Below, piece after piece: positions 26,201 through 36,200 of a stretch of 64,000 bases of DNA. The notes beneath the pieces are model-generated. The model was given only the letters and a program-made list of their open reading frames with translations. It did not search any database and was not told the origin of the DNA. Numbering within the stretch: the first letter of the stretch is position 1; each line of letters begins with the position of its first letter. The stretch is from assembly GCA_018389105.1 (NCBI GenBank), contig JACATO010001085.1, forward strand, positions 558,001 to 622,000, given 5' to 3'. This DNA is from Nautilus pompilius (lineage: Eukaryota; Mollusca; Cephalopoda; Nautilida; Nautilidae). The position numbers and the translations under genes were made by a program.

Positions 26201-26728
26201 ATGACAGCAATCCGAACCCCGCCAGTCTTCCTTGATAACTAAAATTACATATACCTCTGATCATTCCAGTGAATCTCCTTTGAGCTTTCTTCCAGACAAG
26301 CAACAGAATTTCATGTCTTCAAAGTGGGGTTAACTTGCGATGTGCATATAGGAACTAGAACGTCTGGTTTTGCAAACACTAGTGGAATTCATTCCTAGCA
26401 CCCTGTTGGCTATACTGCTAAAAGATATTTTCTAAATAATAAAAATATATGAATAATTAGTAATATAAATGGACATGAAGTCCAAGACATTCACAAAGTA
26501 CCCTGTAAAATCCAAAATGTTTAACTGTATTCTTAACCCCATTTAGTAACAAGTTAAAGTAATAAAAATTTATGCATCAGCTACCTGTTACGAAAAAAAT
26601 AGTTCTGAAAAAAAACCTCAAGACTTACGATTCTTTTTCAATTCATCCAAAAAGCTTTCGTCTACATAATTGTCGCCAACACCTTGGTCTTTGTATAAAA
26701 CCTTTTCCCACTTCCTCTTTTTATTCAT
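17255..26728 (-). CDS. PIGC: PIGC, GPI-GlcNAc transferase subunit C, 7 coding exons (gene span)
   Basis: The product is the multi-pass ER membrane subunit C of the complex that transfers GlcNAc to phosphatidylinositol, the first step of GPI-anchor synthesis. Exons on the minus strand are 26695-26728, 26159-26238, 24651-24799, 23131-23299, 22346-22493, 19888-20054 and 17255-17297, about 284 aa against 297 in human. Family landmarks appear in order: W-E-K-V-L-Y-K and D-N-Y-V-D near the N terminus, [59 protein letters not shown], and the terminal [10 protein letters not shown]. The human coding region is in one exon, so the split structure is notable. The junction of exons 1 and 2 does not fit in phase unless one base is removed from a CCCC run in exon 2. 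The gene is divergent from CFAP157 and convergent with NMRAL1. Confidence 0.95.
17520..19300 (-). mobile_element. Decayed pogo-like transposon in PIGC intron 6
   Basis: The left end near 17530 (TTTTTTGGAGAATAAGTC) matches the terminal repeat of the larger pogo-like element at 60474-63813. Minus-strand fragments around 18330-18530 match its transposase: a MNRSV-type segment, then an H-E-K-S-like segment and a [12 protein letters not shown] segment, all broken by stops. A 26-bp imperfect direct repeat (CATAGATAAGTYGATTTG...) occurs at 17600-17625 and 19266-19291 around the coding relic. The right boundary is uncertain. Confidence 0.55.
19383..19660 (+). repeat. tRNA-derived SINE (family A)
   Basis: A B-box-like GCCTGAGTTTGATCCCAATT follows a tRNA-like head. 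The body has TTGGTTTGGTGAACC and the 3' block has AGGCCCCAAAGGCACAGGA and TGGCAATGCTT. The same blocks recur at 8100, 25085 and, on the minus strand, 28390 and 32985. Confidence 0.7.
19888..20054 (-). CDS. PIGC: PIGC coding exon 6
   Basis: 167 nt after a GTATTGCAG acceptor. It encodes R-K-S-P-V-L-Q then two membrane segments around S-I-S-A-V-G-A and [11 protein letters not shown]. It ends AAA-AA before a weak donor GTTAGC. Reading through instead gives 33 non-conserved residues, while splicing to exon 7 restores the conserved terminus. Confidence 0.92.
20215..20950 (-). mobile_element. Decayed Tc1-like transposon in PIGC intron 5
   Basis: The minus strand reads [14 protein letters not shown] around 20510-20550, the Tc1 F-Q-Q-D-N-A-P-x-H box. 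This is followed by W-L-E-E-H-D-R-D-F and W-P-A-Q-S-S-D-L around 20440, the W-P-x-x-S-P-D-L-N-P box. Stops interrupt it. Terminal repeats were not resolved. Confidence 0.75.
22346..22493 (-). CDS. PIGC: PIGC coding exon 5
   Basis: 148 nt between a TTTTATAG acceptor and a GTATAA donor. It encodes [21 protein letters not shown] through [11 protein letters not shown], one of the best conserved stretches of PIGC. Confidence 0.94.
23131..23299 (-). CDS. PIGC: PIGC coding exon 4
   Basis: 169 nt between a TTTTTTTCCAG acceptor and a GTAAGT donor. It encodes [10 protein letters not shown] and [12 protein letters not shown], then H-D-Y-G-A-H-A-A-V. Phases fit both neighbours. Confidence 0.95.
24183..24448. 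mobile_element. Short non-autonomous hAT element (MITE)
   Basis: The 5' end CAGTAGTTCCCAAACTTGGG and 3' end TTGAGAACTGCTG form imperfect inverted termini of the hAT type. Flanking octamers AATTAAAT and CACTAAAT agree at six of eight positions, consistent with an aged 8-bp target duplication. 266 bp, no coding capacity. Lies in PIGC intron 3. Confidence 0.7.
24651..24799 (-). CDS. PIGC: PIGC coding exon 3
   Basis: 149 nt. One base completes Ser, then come [11 protein letters not shown] and [10 protein letters not shown]. It ends one base into an Arg codon before a GTAGGT donor. Two membrane segments; matches human V-C-V-F-V-V-I and D-L-I-D-G. Confidence 0.93.
25085..25310 (+). repeat. tRNA-derived SINE (family A), diverged
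   Basis: Body and 3' end align with the copy at 19383 (CCTCCCATAGCATG..., TTCCATTTCCTGCTG, TAGGCCCCACAAGG). The tRNA head is poorly preserved. Lies in PIGC intron 2. Confidence 0.6.
26159..26238 (-). CDS. PIGC: PIGC coding exon 2 (contains likely one-base indel)
   Basis: 80 nt between a TAATTTTAG acceptor and a GTGAGG donor. Its 3' end ([17 protein letters not shown]) joins exon 3 in frame and sits where human PIGC has its first membrane segment. The phase needed at its 5' end is 0, but exon 1 ends in phase 1. Shortening the CCCC run at 26217-26220 by one base would fix both junctions. A missed microexon is the alternative. Confidence 0.7.
26629..26728 (-). CDS. PIGC: PIGC coding exon 1 (full span)
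   Basis: 100 nt = 33 codons plus one base, from the ATG at 26728 to the C before the GTAAGT donor. W-E-K-V-L-Y and D-N-Y-V-D-x-x-F-L-x-E-L-x-K-N match the human N terminus. This entry replaces the shorter interval listed for exon 1. Confidence 0.9.
26695..26728 (-). CDS. PIGC: PIGC coding exon 1: 3' end of exon at splice donor is lower, see note
   Basis: The first coding exon starts at the ATG on the minus strand at 26726-26728, with an in-frame TGA 12 bases upstream that fixes this start. It encodes [15 protein letters not shown], then [15 protein letters not shown], and runs to a C|GTAAGT donor at about 26629. The true exon span is therefore about 26629-26728 (100 nt), longer than the interval entered here. 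Confidence 0.6.
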
Positions 26729-26738
26729 CGTCCGACAT
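26721..26738 (-). promoter_or_regulatory. Five-codon upstream ORF overlapping the PIGC start
   Basis: On the minus strand ATG TCG GAC GAT GAA TAA begins 10 bases before the PIGC ATG, in another frame, and its stop codon lies 3 bases past the main start codon. Such overlapping uORFs can lower initiation at the main start. Visible in the sequence; the effect is inferred. Confidence 0.45.
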
Positions 26739-27101
26739 CACAGCACAAATGTATGTACTTCAACCATGATTGTATTCCGGTGTCCCTCTGTGTAAGTCTA
26801 CTGCGACAAAAGCTAAGATTAGTAACCAAATTAAAAATAACTAAAGATTCTAAAGTAAAATTAATCATAACATTCAAATTGAAAATAAATAAATACATTA
26901 AAAATATATGCAAAATGAAACAAAATTTCTGACGGTTTAATTGTAAGACACTTTTCCGTGTTAACACCGGCTTATTGTCGTTACCAAGGAATACGAAAAT
27001 GGTGGGTATCACAACACTGGATTCACAGTTGTTGTATTTTTTAAAAAAAAACAATTAAAAATCAGACAGGAGTGTCTTTGAGGTTTTTATAAACAGAGAG
27101 A
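26729..27101. promoter_or_regulatory. Head-to-head promoter region, PIGC / CFAP157
   Basis: Only 373 bp separate the start codons of the divergent PIGC and CFAP157 genes, so both 5' UTRs and core promoters must fit here or overlap the genes. No TATA box is obvious in a usual place. A few CG dinucleotides occur. Confidence 0.7.
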
Positions 27102-27256
27102 ATGCCTCCGAAAAAAAAAGGCGGCAAGAAAGGTAAAAAAAGGAGTGGCAAAAAGTCTGGTAAACCCCCACCAAATACGATTGCACAACCACTAACTGAA
27201 CTCGGTAAGGAATTCTTTCTAATACAGATACGGGATTTGGAGCAAAGACTTGCCAG
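27102..27256 (+). CDS. CFAP157: CFAP157 coding exon 1
   Basis: The start ATG opens a lysine/glycine-rich basic head (about residues 1-24). I-Q-I-R-D-L-E-Q-R-L-A follows before an AG|GTTCGT donor. Confidence 0.92.
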
Positions 27257-30200
27257 GTTCGTGTTTCTGATTATACATGTTATTGGTTTCTTTATGAATT
27301 GTTTCTTCGATTTTAAATGATCCTAGATTTATCTAAAATACATTATGACGACTCTTTTAACCGTCTTCCCTACTTTTTTATTGTTTCCCCTCCGGTGGGA
27401 CATTTTCAGTTTTGTAAACTCGTCTTTAAAACGTTTTGTTTCTGATACAACGTGGTTTAATTTATCCTAAAATCTAAATCCAAAGTAACCTGCATTCCTA
27501 AAAGATTTAATTATATTATATACGAATAAGTTAAATGATTAATTTATAAATTTGTATAATTGAAAATACGTTAGAGAAAAATATATATTTATATATATTT
27601 TAAGTAATATACTAGGGAGTTCAAATGAAACCCGGCCGGATGCCATTACGGTGATCCTGTTTCAGTCAAGTTTTATTTAAATGTCCCTAGTATGTTGGAT
27701 TCAGGACAGTGGGAAACATCTTCAGGAGCATGAAATTTGTTGCTAAAAATTGTTAAAAATCAAGATTTTTAATATAAGTGATTTTTGTTGTTTTTTTTCA
27801 GATATCAAAAACGTTGTGATGAGTTAGAAATTCTCAATAATGAATTTGACCAAAAGTTTGAAAAACTTGAGACAGATAAGAGAGAAATCATTGCTTTTTG
27901 GAAACGACAGGTTGAACAGAAATGTAAGAAAAACTGCATTGATTAACGTGTAATAAAATGCAAAAGTTTACTCATGTTTAATATTTGCTTTGACTATCAA
28001 AATCATGATCATCTAAATAAAAAAAGATGTAGCAACTTCTTTTGAAGATGCTTGCAGAAATAAACTTTTTAAGGGCTCAAAAAATAATCACCACTCTAAG
28101 CTAATATTTATTTTATTAAATTACTCGTATATTTGAACTTTTCAGAAAATGATTAAAGGGTTAAAGAGAATAGCAGCATAGTATTCAATTTACTGTTAAA
28201 AATTTTAAAAGTATTAAACCATTATTGTTAATTAAAAATGTTAATTATCAGTGATGCATTGCACCAGATGTGTGAACTCTATACTGACCAATGTTAAATA
28301 TGTAATTTTATTTTTGAACTGCAAGGTGTCTTAAACAAAGCAAGTTAAAAATACTTACTTGTTCTTTTTTTTTTTGTCAATCCATTATTCTGACTTTCAA
28401 GGTCTGAGGACATACCACAGCAGCAAGTTAGAAGGGAGGGATGTGGGGGGGGGTGGGGGAGTATCAGCCTTGGTGACCAAGCTAGTTACCTGGGTCCAGC
28501 TCTTGACTGGTGGTCAAGGGGAAAGCCAATCGACAGTTACCCACAGAACCTCCACCACATGTACCCGCAAAACCCCATCGGAACTCTTTATTTTTAGATA
28601 TGGGAGGAAACTCACATGGAGTGAGAAGAAACCATGCCAGAGGGTAGCCAAACCAAGCTGGCCCTAATTGGGATTTAAACTCAGGCCTTCAACCATGGCA
28701 GTCTAGTAGTCTACTACAGGCTACAGTATTTGTGACTACACTACCTTTTGAAGTTTCTAATACTGAATAAGAAAATTTATTTTTCACTGTTTTCTTCATT
28801 ATACATCAATTAATTTTTAACCAATTTTTTTAGATGACTGTAATAATGTGGAATGATATATTTCAGCTGAAAATATATACAAAAACAAACATTATTTGAT
28901 TTTAAAATATTATTAGAAATTATTTAAGAATTAATCATAAGGATATTTAAGAAAAAATTATATATTTAATTGTTATGCATTATAGACTAATTATACTGAT
29001 GATGCTTGCCTAACATGAAATCGAAACTTCGATTTTAGCAGATGAAATTGGTGATATGAATGACAGACTACTCGGAATTACACAATCTAAAGATTTTGAA
29101 AAACAGCAATATGATTCCCAGCTTCAGCAACTACGTAGTGAGTTTTTGGAAACTAAGGATCAGCTGACATCAGAAAATATGGTATTGAGTAAGTAGGGCA
29201 CTTTGTTTAAATTTTGGCAAATAAACAACATTCTTCATGCTTAGATTTTAAGATGATTTATTTTAGTTTTGGGAGGGGTTTAATATATTTTTGTACATAT
29301 TTTAGGTGGTAAATTAGCAGCTTTAGAAGAATTCAGGGTTCAAAAAGAAGATCTTATGGCCAAGTGTCGTTTAATGGATGAGGAACTGAATCAGAAGAAT
29401 GAGAGCCACAAAGAGACCATTTATGCCTTAAATAAGAAACAAGTCATTGACAAAGACAGGTTATTTACACTTTTTAAAGTAGTTTTTTTTTATCAAATGA
29501 TGTGTAGTAAAATATTTTATTGAAAAAACCCAATTTCTTTTGCTGTTTACATGTCTAAACTGACTCTAGGAACAAGTTTAGCTTAATGGCTATGAGTAGA
29601 GAAAAAACTCTCATGAAAGAGAGAAATGTACAATTCTTAAACAGATTAATACCATCAATCACTATTAAAACAAATAATGTTAAGTCAAATGTTTACTAGG
29701 TAGAAGGAAATAATAATTTATTCCATGCAAAATTCAGTTGTTTTTAATGAAAAACACCAACAATTAAAAGTGATGAATTTATTTGACTCATTTATTTACT
29801 GTGCTATACTGCAGTAGAAAATAACTAGCCACCCACCTGATTACTTCAAGGCTACATAAAATTGATTTGTTGCCACTTCTTTTCCTGTGATGACAGCCTC
29901 TGTGCTCATAGCATCTTCATCTGTATAGTCTTCTATAAATAATATAATTTTCATCTATTTGCTATGCTATTCAGTGATATCATTTTGATTTATCAAGCAG
30001 AGATATTTTAATGAACAGTTTACTTCTCCAGAAAAAATTTTTACAGAAAATAAGTTTCCAGATTCAAAGCTACATGGTATCTTTAAAAAAATTATTTTAA
30101 TTAACATATTCAGGTTCCTGGAATTAATTTATTCACACTTAGTTGCTTTATCAGGTGATATTATGTGAGCTTACATCAGGTCTACATATGTAGAAATTGA

Positions 30201-33200
30201 TTTCCATTTATTTACCTGTATAAATAGATTAACTTTTTAATGTTTAGGTTCTGTATGCTGTTTTTTTGTACTTCTAAATAGTCAGGTTCCTTGATAAATA
30301 CTTTTAACCAAAGGGCATTAAAAGCCATCTTTATAAATTTTAATAGAAAGAGGTTTAAAGGTTATATGGCATTAGTGTGCTGCATTTAAAATAAATATTT
30401 CTATTACTATAATTTTTTACATGGGAATAGAATAATGTAAGTTATGGAAAAAATATCCTTTTGCTGGCTTTGTATTCAACTTTGCTCAAATACAAAGTCA
30501 GCAAAAGCTCAGGAAAGTTTCAAAAACTTATTATATATATTGTAAAAGAAAAAAAAATGGACCAAAAACAAAACAAGTTTGATATCTTTAAACTTACAGA
30601 TTCCCATCAGCAGAACAGTAATAGTAAATAAATGAAGAGTGTTTTTGAGAGTGAATTTGTTATACAAGCACATTAATGTCAAAAACTTTTGCCACATTGA
30701 ATGAAGAAAACATCTTTTATTCTAGCAATACAGTAATTTGAAAAAAAAAAATCTTTAGGCTGAAGAAAGAAATGGTGCAGCGAGTTAATCAAGTGGCTGC
30801 TGAATTCCGCAAAGTGTCCAACAAGCAGATGGCAGAAACTACAAAGAGGACAATTGGAGAGAATGTGTCGATCACTAGCCAGATGGTGAAGTTGTCAGAT
30901 AAGACTCTTCAACTGATTCAAGAGTGTGATGATCTGCGACAGAAAGAAAAAAAGAATAAGCAACTTGTAGATCTACTGGAGCACAATGAAAAGGAACTGG
31001 TCAAGAAAAACTGTAGCAATCAGAAAGTAATTTATAGTTTTTTCTTTCCTTTTTAAAATTAGGATTATTTCCATGGAAAGTAAAAAATAACAGATTTAAA
31101 GTTATGGGAAAGATGGAAAACCTATCAGTAACAAACCCATACTGGATCAATCTGGATATGGAGGATTTCCAACTTAGTTTACTGCATTTATTACTCAAGG
31201 ATGTAGGAAATATTTTAATTTAATTTCAGTAAAGCCTGAAAGTTGAGCACAAAAATTATAAAATACAGATAAAAATATATATATATTACACCAAAACTTC
31301 ATATGTACATTTTGAGTTGCTGGATACATTACACAATCATGTAGTGTAAGAATTATTATACTAAATTTGCCATGATATCAGATTTGGTAAAATTGCAGTG
31401 CATTTGATGATAAACAAATTAAATTACTATATATATATTTAAAATTTAAATGGCTAGTAATTAGTGTACCGTTATACAGATTAATAAATGGAAAAACGAT
31501 TGATATTAAAGAGTTTGCTTATTTGTGATTTTTCTTAAATAGTTTTTTCAACATGATAAAACTCTGAACTTGTGTGTTACAGATCATTCAGAAGCTAACG
31601 GATAAATGTCGGACTCAGGAGAATCTTCTCATGGAATTAGCAGAACAGGAAAATGAATTTGAGGAAAAGACAGAAGAGAATGTGAAATTAAAAAAACAAC
31701 TGGCTGATTATATGTTATTACTTTGTTTTATTTTTAAATTAGTATTATTTTCTACTCACAGTGAAATATAGCATGTTAGGTCTCCTGGCTACATCAGGAG
31801 CAGGGTGTGTTCAAGTTTCTCACTAATGAGACCCACTTTAAGACATTTTCCATCGGCGAGTAACTCTTGACTTCTCATTTATTTTTCAAACTTGTTTACT
31901 GCAGTAATTATGCTTTAGCATTGTCTCTGATTTAAGTTTCCCTTTCCATTGCTTGACGTATTTTTCTTTCTTATTAGTTTTTTTTTATATTAAAATTTCC
32001 CTGTCTTTTGGACTTATTTTATGAGAGCTCAGACATGGAAAACATCTGGTCTTATCTTCAAGTATTTCTCTAGAATCTGACAGATTTGCAAATGTTTCCA
32101 TTATCAACTGAACCACCACCAACTGTAGCACACAGAGAATAGGTTCTATAATTTTACACTTTAAATCTAAACAATTATGTTGTTGAAAACAAGTGTATTA
32201 CCCAGATGCAACCCTTTTAAAAAAATTAAATAAATAGTGTTTAAAAATTGAAATTAAAATTCATTTTGAATTCACAAACCAGCAGCCCTAATTGTGCACT
32301 TACTAGTGAAATATTCCATAATTCATACATAAATCAATTTATTAGTGCATATAGTTACACGAATGAAAAGTTTATTTTCAAACTTTTGTCAAAGAATTTT
32401 TTTTTCTTAAAAATATCCTCCTGTTACTGGAATTATTTCTTTGGTGACTCCACAATTATTGCCATTTTTAAACTTTTGCATAATGGTCAATGTTGTTTTT
32501 CTTTTTTTTATAATTATGCGCATTTCTTTCTCTATTTTTGACAAATTTATTTATTATGAAATTTGGTTATGTACTTTTTAATAACCTTTCTGGGGTTTTA
32601 TGACCCTATCAGGAACCAAACAAGAAGTTTGAATGAACAGCTGTCAGAAACTACCCATAATCTGAATAGGGAGATGAGCCAGATGGAGTCAACACTACAT
32701 TATTGTCGAAAACTAGAAAAAGTCCTGGCAAATGCTTCTGAAGCTTTGAAGAAAGCTCTGCAGGTATGGAGATATTTTGGGTGTTTAGCAAAAAAATCCC
32801 AAAAACAACAGCAGCAAACATTCCAAATGTTTCTGAGCTGTCAGGTGTCCATACATTAAAAATTAATGTTCACTTGGTGCCAAGTTCTGTATATAGAAAG
32901 TTTATGATATTATTTTTACGTTGAATGCTCGCACCCTTTAATAAATAAATTAGTATTTTATAAACAGAACAGTAAAGTAATCCTCCATTTGGTATGTATG
33001 ACAGAAGAGATTCTAAGCAAGGAAACTCATCATTTTTAGATGTGGGAGAAAAATGGAGTACTCAGAGGGCAGCCAGCTGATGAAGAAGGGCAAGAAACTG
33101 TATGAGGGAGGCACACTGCACTGAGCCATTCCTGCAGGAATTAGAATTGAGCCCTTGATCCTAGCAGTTCACCAGACCAGACTACTGTGATATTTAGAAA

Positions 33201-36200
33201 AAATTTAGCTACAAAGTGAAAACCAAACAAATATTATTTCTTTATTTTTTTTTACTGAATATCAGTTAATTGAATGTCAATCTGGTAAACATAATGAAAA
33301 AAGAAAATAAAATTGCCAACAGAACAAAATATTTAGAAGGATTTAGTCCTTGTAGGTCTCACTCAAAATATTTAGTTGGTGAGTTGTTTTATTCTCTTTC
33401 ATTGTTTGTCGCTGTTTTTTTATTAATTTTGTTATCAGCTTTATTTAACAGATTTATATCATCTTTAGAACTGCTTCTGTAGCATTACTACAAAATATAA
33501 CATTTTGTTTACTGGCAACAACAATAATAATAATACTTTTGTTTTTTATTTTCAAACAGAATGAACAGTTGGTGAATGAGGAAGATGAAGATCTGGTCAT
33601 CCGGATAGCCAACCGAGACAACATGTTGAAGCACCTTCTGTATCTGCTGAACAGTGCTGCAACCATAGGGGTGGGTCCATTTACCAGGGATTTGGGTAAA
33701 AAGCAGCCTGTCATTAGCAAAGAAATTTTGCTTTTCAAAAAGAAACGGTAAGCTCACTTTTGTGTTGTTTTAACTTTACTCATAGGAATATATGACTTCC
33801 TTGGTTTGAAGACTTTCTTTATTTGTGCCAGAGGTACATGGATTTAAATGTGCTGCTTCACAAGAAAGTTGGAATTTGTTTGTTTATTTGTGTGATTTCA
33901 AAAGGGGTGGTGTTGGTGGTGGTAGTTTTGAAAGGTTTGAAAACCAGGGAGTTGGGATCCCAAAGGTAAATTTATTTAAAAACTTTTCTGATGATGCAGT
34001 CTCCCTAATTTTTTCTGAAAATAACCTAAATTTTAGTTCTTGGGGTGATGAAGAAAGGCAGAGCAGCCTAATGTATCCATCAATAGTTTTGTTTTAATGC
34101 CATTTATATTCTTTTGTTTTATCTAGTTTGATCATCTGTATTTAACATAGTAATGAATTAAACCATTATATCTATCTTCTTACTATTTTACATTAAAGAA
34201 AAATAAATGTTTATAATAAAAATTTTGCTGTATTTCTTTCTTTTTAGGTATAGGCTTTAAATTATTTACAAATATTCAGTAGTTTTCTTTGTTCCCATTA
34301 AGTTAATAATATACTTCCTTAGAAAAAATGATATTTAAACCTGGTAAATAATTTTAGCAACATAAACATAGAATTTTGAAAAAAGATAAATTTTGATGTA
34401 CTGTTTTTGTTTTTAAAATTTTGAAACCACTATTTTTGTTTTTTGTGAATGTTTGAGAAATGACACATGGAATGGTGCAAGTTAATAGTCTTAGTCCCTA
34501 TTTATGAATATGGAGAACCACTTGCAAGATAGTTGGGGGAAGTCTGCCAATTGACTGTGATGTAAACCACTAAGTTGAGTTAGGTAGTTTATACCTACAC
34601 AGCAGGTTTGTTTCAAGGGATCATGTTAACAAATCCCACTTTATCTTGCAATAGGTGATGATCAGTCAAGGGTTTGCTGTGATTGTGATGAGGCATCATG
34701 CCATCAACTGGTCTTTGTTAACCTTAAAGATCAGCATTTGTTAGATGACATTCTTGTGTTTCACAACGTGTCATCCATAGCAATAGTATGTTTAAGTGAG
34801 CTAATGCTAGCTGTGGTATTACACTTGTGTCTAAAAACTTGTTGAACAAAGGTAATGTTATTACTCTTTTCTATGACTGAAATTTGGTGTTTGTGGTCTT
34901 ATTTTTAGTTGCTAAATACATTTAACTACTAAATTTCTAGGGTGTATGTTTGAAGTAAATTTCTCCTTTAGTTTCTTTGATTAGGTTTAAATTTTCAAGA
35001 ATACCACAGATTATTCTATTTCCTTATTAATAAGGATTTTTTTCTTTCTCATATTTTGGTTTTAGTTCAGTTTCCTGTGATAACTCAAGACATATCTGCA
35101 TACTTACTGTGTTTGATCATTGTTTGGTACATTTCAGAGAACTGCCTCCAATCAGTGACCCATTATCAGTCGTAGACGATGTTAGTCATTATCAATTGGG
35201 AGACCTTGGTTTAATACCTCGTCCTACTATGCAGATCTGGACCAATTTAGAAAAAATGAGATATTTATCTCCAACAACACGGCTAGGAATGTTAAGTAAC
35301 ATCGGAAGAATTGGCACTAGAACAATTGGAGTCCAGACTGTCAGTACCCCTAAAGTAAGATTGCTTTTCATGCCATTTTTAACAGATGCAGAGTTTCCCC
35401 TAAAAACAAACAAACTTGGTTTTAAAATGTTATTTGAAAATTTTTTTTACAAAACTATTGAACTAAAATTTGCGCAGAGCTCAGTTTTTTATTTGTAGGT
35501 ATGCTCATCGGGAAAAATTACTGCTGTACATTACATCAGAATATCTAGGGTGCACTGTGACAAAGTCATGTAGTTCTTTATAATTATGGCTGACCTAACA
35601 TGTGTCTGTCTGCCATAAACTTCTCTGGTTACTGGGACGGTGAATCCCTACTTTATATAGAGAGAGGTAGGAGTGCATGCACATGTGTAATAAAGAAACT
35701 GTTAAAGAACAACAGAGTATTAGAACAGTTAGCAGTCATTGCCCTGTGTCAGGTAGTAAGAAAATAAAATATTTGTAGATATTAATAGGTTATGGCTATG
35801 GTTCTCAAACTGTGGGTTGCAAGCATCTTAGAGGGAGGCCACAAAAAAAATGCCTCAGGCATGATAGTCGAGCTCGGACTTTTGAGCTTATGAATCGGTT
35901 TTCCACCTGCTTCCTTTTCTTAGCAGCAGCACAAGGGTTCTATAAACTGCCAACAATATTGTATTATTTACATTATTATTTATGTTATAGAACATTATTT
36001 TGAAAACTTTTATTGTACTCGCATTCCCTGATGCTGCTGGTGACGTTGGAATGTGAAATAAATAAAAAAACTGAAAGTAATATATTCATATTTCTGGGGC
36101 TACTGAATTGAAGAAAACTCAAAGGAATATATTTATATTTCATATATTTCAATGAAAGTCTGAAACAACAACAATAATTATTATTAAACAACACAAGTTT

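Noticed and set aside
26695..26728. Short interval entered for PIGC exon 1
   Set aside because: Superseded by the full exon 26629-26728 listed separately; the donor is at about 26628.
27600..27680. GC-rich patch with AAACCCGGCCGGATGCC in CFAP157 intron 1
   Set aside because: Too short to classify; could be a transposon end, but no partner end was found.
33825..34097. 90-codon open frame after CFAP157 exon 8
   Set aside because: It begins in the intron after a good donor, has a glycine run from simple sequence, and does not fit CFAP157.
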